From: Chamaesiphon sp. | Lineage (GTDB): Bacteria > Cyanobacteriota > Cyanobacteriia > Cyanobacteriales > Chamaesiphonaceae | NCBI GenBank assembly: GCA_026785875.1 | Contig: JAJAZF010000041.1 | Span: forward strand, 1 to 8,458 | Direction of reading: 5' to 3' | Length of the DNA: 8,458 nucleotides | Part shown: piece by piece, positions 5,757 through 8,458 of the stretch | How positions within the stretch are numbered: the first letter of the stretch is position 1 | Layout: the number at the start of each line of letters is the position of its first letter | Position numbers and translations under genes: made by a program | The notes under the pieces: model-generated | The model's input: the letters and a program-made list of their open reading frames with translations, nothing else | Databases searched by the model: none | Told to the model about the DNA's origin: nothing

Positions 5757-6221
5757 ATGAACATGCCAAAATACGATAATATCTTCAACTCTGAAGAGTA
5801 TACCGAAGAGCCATTAAATGAAGCTGAAGGCTTGGCATCGATCGTGCTGATTGCTGCTTTAGCAGACAATCCCCAGGAATTAGTCGCCCCAGATTTATTC
5901 TTAGATATTCTGGCGGATTTCGACTTGTATGTGGAGTATTCCGAAGAAGATTTATTATCGATGGTCGATCGATTGACGGCGATTGTCTCCGACCAAGGAT
6001 TAGGAGCATTATTTAATGCGGCGGATGAGGCAATTCCTGACGATTTAGTACCGGATGCTTATGCGGCGGCGATTTTAGCCAAGATGAATCCAGAGACAGG
6101 CGAGATCCAAGCACCAGCACAGGTATTTCTCAAAGAACTGCAAGCGGTAATGGATATCGACGATGATGAAGCGGCGGAAGTGGTCGCAGAGATTCAAAAA
6201 GGTTTTGAAGCAAAAGAGTAG
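5757..6221 (+). CDS. Acidic TerB-like protein of unknown role
   Basis: Product of 154 aa, strongly acidic: 36 Asp/Glu against 6 Lys/Arg. No signal peptide or membrane segment is visible, so it is likely cytoplasmic. The helical layout resembles the tellurite-resistance TerB fold: 'GLASIVLIAALADNPQEL' (25-42), 'YSEEDLLSMVDRLTAIVSDQGLGALFNAADEAIPDDL' in two segments over 61-97, then 'AYAAAILAKMNPETGEI' and 'FLKELQAVMDIDDDEAAEVV' (101-143). The usual 'ADG-I...E' metal-binding repeat is degenerate (ADNPQEL; MNPETGEI), so any metal role is doubtful. ATG codons at 5757 and 5763 are both possible starts; neither has a well-placed Shine-Dalgarno sequence. It is divergent from tkt, convergent with cheW, and flanked by repeats. 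No other ter gene is present, so a tellurite function should not be assumed. Confidence 0.7.
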   Translation: MNMPKYDNIFNSEEYTEEPLNEAEGLASIVLIAALADNPQELVAPDLFLDILADFDLYVEYSEEDLLSMVDRLTAIVSDQGLGALFNAADEAIPDDLVPDAYAAAILAKMNPETGEIQAPAQVFLKELQAVMDIDDDEAAEVVAEIQKGFEAKE

Positions 6222-6237
6222 TTAAAACCAAATTTTG

Positions 6238-6257
6238 TAGGGTGGGCAGTGCCCACC
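6238..6257. repeat. Dispersed palindrome after the TerB-like gene
   Basis: GTAGGGTGGGCA, one base, TGCCCACC: arms 6241-6248 and 6250-6257 are perfect. It starts 16 bases past the TerB-like stop. With no T-run on the plus strand, a terminator role is only possible. Confidence 0.75.
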
Positions 6258-6407
6258 AACACCATTATCGATTTAGTAAGATAAATATTTAGCGATCGTG
6301 CATTTAATAATACAATATTTTTAGATTTAAGTTCGATAGATTGATGAAGAGATTGATCGTTCGCGTAGCGTACCGTAGGTAATCGATTAAAACAGTTTAA
6401 ATTCTTT

Positions 6408-6450
6408 TTGCTATGGCTGTAAGTGGTCTGTGGGCAGTGCCCACCCTACG
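6408..6450. repeat. Longer palindrome-containing repeat, copy A
   Basis: GTGGGCA-G-TGCCCAC (6430-6444) sits at the 3' end of a longer conserved stretch beginning TTGCTATG, continuing AAGT and then GGTCTGTGGG. The same order of words occurs at about 6609-6640, so the repeat unit is about 40 bases rather than the palindrome alone. Confidence 0.7.
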
Positions 6451-6607
6451 TTTCTAGCTTTCCCAAAAACTCCCATCAACCTCACCGCCAATCGAGTTCA
6501 ATTAATGTTGAAACGTAATTTTTAGTGAATACGATCGATCGAATATTTTGCAGAGTGTAGTATCGATTGGCAGAGGGCTATCGATCGATACAAAGTTTTA
6601 TTGCTAT

Positions 6608-6641
6608 GTTGAAGTATGGTCTGTGGGAAATGCCCACCTAT
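6608..6641. repeat. Longer palindrome-containing repeat, copy B
   Basis: Second copy of the unit in 6408-6450: TTGCTATG, AAGT, then GGTCTGTGGG and TGCCCACC. The stem here is weaker (GTGGG 6623-6627 with CCCAC 6633-6637). It lies about 15 bases beyond the cheW stop on the minus strand. Confidence 0.65.
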
Positions 6642-6654
6642 GTTGTTACTTTGG

Positions 6655-7197
6655 TTAATTGAGATAATTTGTCGGACTACTGCTTAATTGTGATTGGGGT
6701 TGGTTGAGACCTAATAGTAATATTTGTAATGGTTCTAGACCATTTTCTTGGGGGACGATCGCCATGTGGCTGACAAAACTGAGCTGATTGACTTCGCGGT
6801 AGGCGAGGGGGATCGCTCGAATCGTGTCGCGATCGATATCGATTAGGACTGGTGCATCTTTGATAGGAAGACCGCAAAATTCTCCAGATTGGGTGTGAAA
6901 TAAGATCAGAAATTTGGAGGAGTCGCGATCGGATTCAATACTCGTGAATTTTTGGCGCAAATCTACAATTGTTAGGGTTTGTTCGCCGAGATTCATCATG
7001 CCGATACCGTCTTTGAGGATAGCTCGATCGGCTGGATAAACGATCGCTTTTTCGACTGCTTCGACGGGGAGGGCAAATAGGTATTTAGCCATTGAGGTGT
7101 GTTCGATGTCTGCGAGGCTAAAGACGATCGTGCGGATGGTGTTGGGGTTGTCGTTGAGGCTGGATAGGCGTTGGGGAAGAGGGGATGGGGTGAGCAT
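6655..7197 (-). CDS. CheW-like chemosensory adaptor
   Basis: Product of 180 aa, a single CheW domain: a cytoplasmic scaffold linking chemoreceptors to a CheA-type kinase. Residues 1-22 are a poorly conserved N-terminus. The domain runs from 'TIVFSLADIEH' (about 23) through 'KYLFALPVEAVEKAI' and 'GIGMMNLGEQTLTIVDLRQKF', the typical G-(I/M)-NL-G...DLR stretch. Next come 'KFLILFHTQSGEFCGLPIKDAPVLIDID' in two parts, and 'AIPLAYREVNQLSFVSHMAIV'. The tail (about 165-180) is Gln/Ser-rich. An internal ATG at 7092 would cut into the first strand, so 7197 is preferred, although it lacks a Shine-Dalgarno sequence. It lies 270 bases downstream of the hybrid kinase on the same strand and is likely its partner in a Pix/Pil/Tax-type cluster; which one is not decidable here. 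Confidence 0.88.
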   Translation of the reverse strand: MLTPSPLPQRLSSLNDNPNTIRTIVFSLADIEHTSMAKYLFALPVEAVEKAIVYPADRAILKDGIGMMNLGEQTLTIVDLRQKFTSIESDRDSSKFLILFHTQSGEFCGLPIKDAPVLIDIDRDTIRAIPLAYREVNQLSFVSHMAIVPQENGLEPLQILLLGLNQPQSQLSSSPTNYLN

Positions 7198-7313
7198 GGG
7201 GTTCGTGGTAACTACTTGTGCTGGGGGAGTGGTAAACGATAAGTACTGGTGAGGGCAGAACCCAGTGGGGGCTACGGTGGATGGACAAGTTGGCTAGACT
7301 TAGGTTTAGGTTG

Positions 7314-7396
7314 CTTTACCCCTCAACCCCCTCTTATCAAGGGGAGGCTCTTACTCTCTCCCCTCTTTATAAGGGGAGGGCTAGGGTGGGGTAAAG
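7314..7396. repeat. Nested C/G-rich palindromic element
   Basis: CTTTACCCC (7314-7322) and GGGGTAAAG (7388-7396) are perfect 9-bp terminal inverted repeats bounding 83 bases. Inside lie two near-identical palindromes, CCCCTC...GGGGAGG at 7328-7347 and 7360-7379 (17 of 20 bases shared). It resembles the C-rich dispersed repeats common between cyanobacterial genes, and possibly a small non-autonomous element. It lies between the hybrid kinase and cheW and carries no coding capacity. Confidence 0.75.
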
Positions 7397-7426
7397 ATCT
7401 CCGCAACAACTCAAAACTCCTAGTCC

Positions 7427-7475
7427 GAACCCCTAAAGCCTAAAGCCTAAAGCCTAAAACCTAAAGCCTAAACTC
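7427..7475 (-). repeat. Second heptamer array, overlapping the kinase stop codon
   Basis: On the minus strand the units are GAGTTTA, GGCTTTA, GGTTTTA, GGCTTTA three times, GGGGTTC. Bases 7428-7464 are the exact reverse complement of 5552-5588 (37 bp). The TAG stop of the hybrid kinase (7468-7470) straddles the first two units. Confidence 0.9.
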
Positions 7476-8458
7476 CACTCGGTTGGGCTAGTTGAGCGAC
7501 GATATCTAGTAAGTCGCGATCGGATTGGGGTTTGGTGAGGTAGTTTTTTGCTCCTAGTGTCATGGCGAGATCGCGGTGTTTTTGTCCGCCGCGAGTGGTG
7601 AGCATGACGATCGGAATAGCTTTGAGTTTGGGATCTTGACGGCAATAGCTGAGGAACTCGAAGCCGTTCATTTGGGGCATTTCGATGTCGCAGACGACCA
7701 GGCGGATGCGGGGGTGTTCTTGGAGTCGGAGGATGCCTTCGCGTCCGTGACTGGCTTGAATTACTTGACATCCGGCTTTGGTGAGGGAGCGGACTAGGCT
7801 TTGGCGTTGGACGAGGGAATCATCTACTACCAAGACTTGAATCTGTCTACCTGGTTGAGCGGAGTTGCGATTATTTAACTCGTTGAGGGTATCTGCAACT
7901 TCGTCGGGAAGGGGTGAATCGTTGGCTGGAGCTAGGGCTGGTTGAATTGTCGGGGATAGTGCGGGTAAGTTGGTAGGGATATGAGGTACGGAGGTTGAGG
8001 TATTCGTCCGTACCTGTGCCAGCAATTCGACGGGATCGAGTGCTAAGGTGAGGCTACCATCGCCGAGCACACTGTAGCCTTGGATGTAGTTGGGCAATCC
8101 AAATGTTTGACCGAGAGATTTGACTACTAGTTCTTGTTCGACGAGGATGCGACTGACTTCGAGGCAGATCTGCTCGTCATCGATATCGAGGAGGAGGAGG
8201 GCGTTGGTGCTGTTTTTTGATTTGGCTGGGAAGAGACTCAGCGCATGTTCGTCGGCGACGATCGGGCAGTGGTATTTTAGGAGACTATTGACGGGGTAAA
8301 TTGGGATTAATTTCTGAGCGGAGCCATCGCCCCAGCGGAGAAAGTTGGATGTACCTTGGGCGAATAATGATTGGGATTGAATCCGATCGGGTGAGGGTAA
8401 TAGTACCTGACTGATGGCTTCGGAGCGCAGCGCGTGGACGAATCCTTGGGATTCACAA
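7468..8458 (-). CDS. CheA-type hybrid histidine kinase, C-terminal part (CheW-like and receiver domains)
   Basis: The frame is open to the right edge (about 330 codons seen); Hpt and ATPase domains would lie outside the window. The first part seen is a CheW-like regulatory domain: 'CESQGFVHALRSESAIAQVL', 'LRWGDGSAQKLIPIYPV', 'ALLLLDIDDEQICLEVSRIL', 'EQELVVKSLG' and 'YSVLGDGSLTLALDP', which is the characteristic CheA C-terminal pattern. A Pro/Ser/Thr/Ala-rich linker of about 55 residues follows. It ends in a receiver domain: 'VLVVDDS', 'VVCDIEMPQMNGFEFL' with phospho-acceptor Asp at 7687-7689, 'IVMLTTRG' and 'NYLTKP' with Lys at 7531-7533, so the receiver looks functional. The layout is that of PixL/PilL-like hybrid kinases of cyanobacterial phototaxis and pilus systems. 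A TTG at 8097 is internal Leu, not a start. The stop codon lies in a heptamer repeat. Confidence 0.92.
   Translation of the reverse strand, partial: CESQGFVHALRSEAISQVLLPSPDRIQSQSLFAQGTSNFLRWGDGSAQKLIPIYPVNSLLKYHCPIVADEHALSLFPAKSKNSTNALLLLDIDDEQICLEVSRILVEQELVVKSLGQTFGLPNYIQGYSVLGDGSLTLALDPVELLAQVRTNTSTSVPHIPTNLPALSPTIQPALAPANDSPLPDEVADTLNELNNRNSAQPGRQIQVLVVDDSLVQRQSLVRSLTKAGCQVIQASHGREGILRLQEHPRIRLVVCDIEMPQMNGFEFLSYCRQDPKLKAIPIVMLTTRGGQKHRDLAMTLGAKNYLTKPQSDRDLLDIVAQLAQPSGV

Larger units (their letters stand above)
6222..6654. other. Convergent intergenic region with three palindromes
   Basis: About 430 bases between the stops of the TerB-like gene and cheW. It is A/T-rich with many CGATCG cores and holds three GTGGGCA-type palindromes (6241-6257, 6430-6444, 6623-6637). 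A segment around 6361-6378 (CGCGTAGCGTACCG) resembles small G/C-rich repeats of cyanobacteria. I see no protein-like ORF and no clear RNA gene. Confidence 0.5.

Noticed and set aside
6241..6257. Classical terminator after the TerB-like gene
   Set aside because: The stem is good but no T-run follows on the plus strand, so it is listed as a repeat only.
7249..7443. Possible small plus-strand protein of 64 aa
   Set aside because: It translates the C/G-rich palindrome and the heptamer array; no protein-like features and no Shine-Dalgarno sequence.
8095..8097. Separate response regulator gene starting at TTG 8097
   Set aside because: The frame is open upstream to the window edge and encodes a CheW-like domain continuous with this part, so it is one hybrid kinase.

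Overview
The window looks like a piece of a cyanobacterial chromosome. CGATCG and GATCGATC cores occur throughout, inside and outside genes, and there is one perfect HIP1 octamer (GCGATCGC at 2581-2588). There are heptanucleotide tandem repeats and dispersed GTGGGCA/TGCCCAC palindromes between genes, and the proteins read as cyanobacterial family members. The genus cannot be fixed from the sequence alone; a filamentous or Chamaesiphon-like lineage is only a guess.

Layout, left to right. (1) 1-452, plus strand: the 3' part of a BCP/PrxQ-type peroxiredoxin, cut by the window edge. It converges on (2) egtD (621-1640, minus), the histidine trimethyltransferase of ergothioneine synthesis. (3) 1889-3214, minus: a small toxin-antitoxin island. 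It holds an intact DUF433/DUF5615 pair, an antitoxin-like protein that joins a short 'YDFSKGVRGK' module to an AbrB-type module, and the remains of that protein's probable BrnT partner, broken by a stop codon and a frame-changing deletion. (4) 3292-5304, minus: a full-length transketolase followed by a hairpin/T-run terminator. (5) 5305-5756: a long divergent intergenic region with a 17-bp palindrome and two facing arrays of 7-bp repeats. (6) 5757-6221, plus: a very acidic TerB-like protein. (7) 6222-6654: non-coding, with three GTGGGCA-type palindromes. (8) 6655-7197, minus: a CheW-like adaptor. (9) 7198-7467: non-coding, with a nested C/G-rich palindrome and a second heptamer array. (10) 7468-8458, minus: the C-terminal part (CheW-like domain plus receiver) of a CheA-type hybrid kinase that continues beyond the window.

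How the parts fit. The hybrid kinase and cheW share a strand and probably belong to one phototaxis/pilus-type chemosensory cluster, although repeats separate them. Peroxiredoxin and EgtD both relate to thiol/redox protection, but they converge and are not an operon. The most noteworthy items are the decayed BrnT gene beside a surviving fused antitoxin, the 37-bp perfect inverted repeat bracketing the TerB-like and cheW genes, the use of a repeat unit to supply the kinase stop codon, and the way the GTGGGCA palindromes all lie 3' of genes, two of them built as terminators. I found no convincing wholly new multi-gene system.
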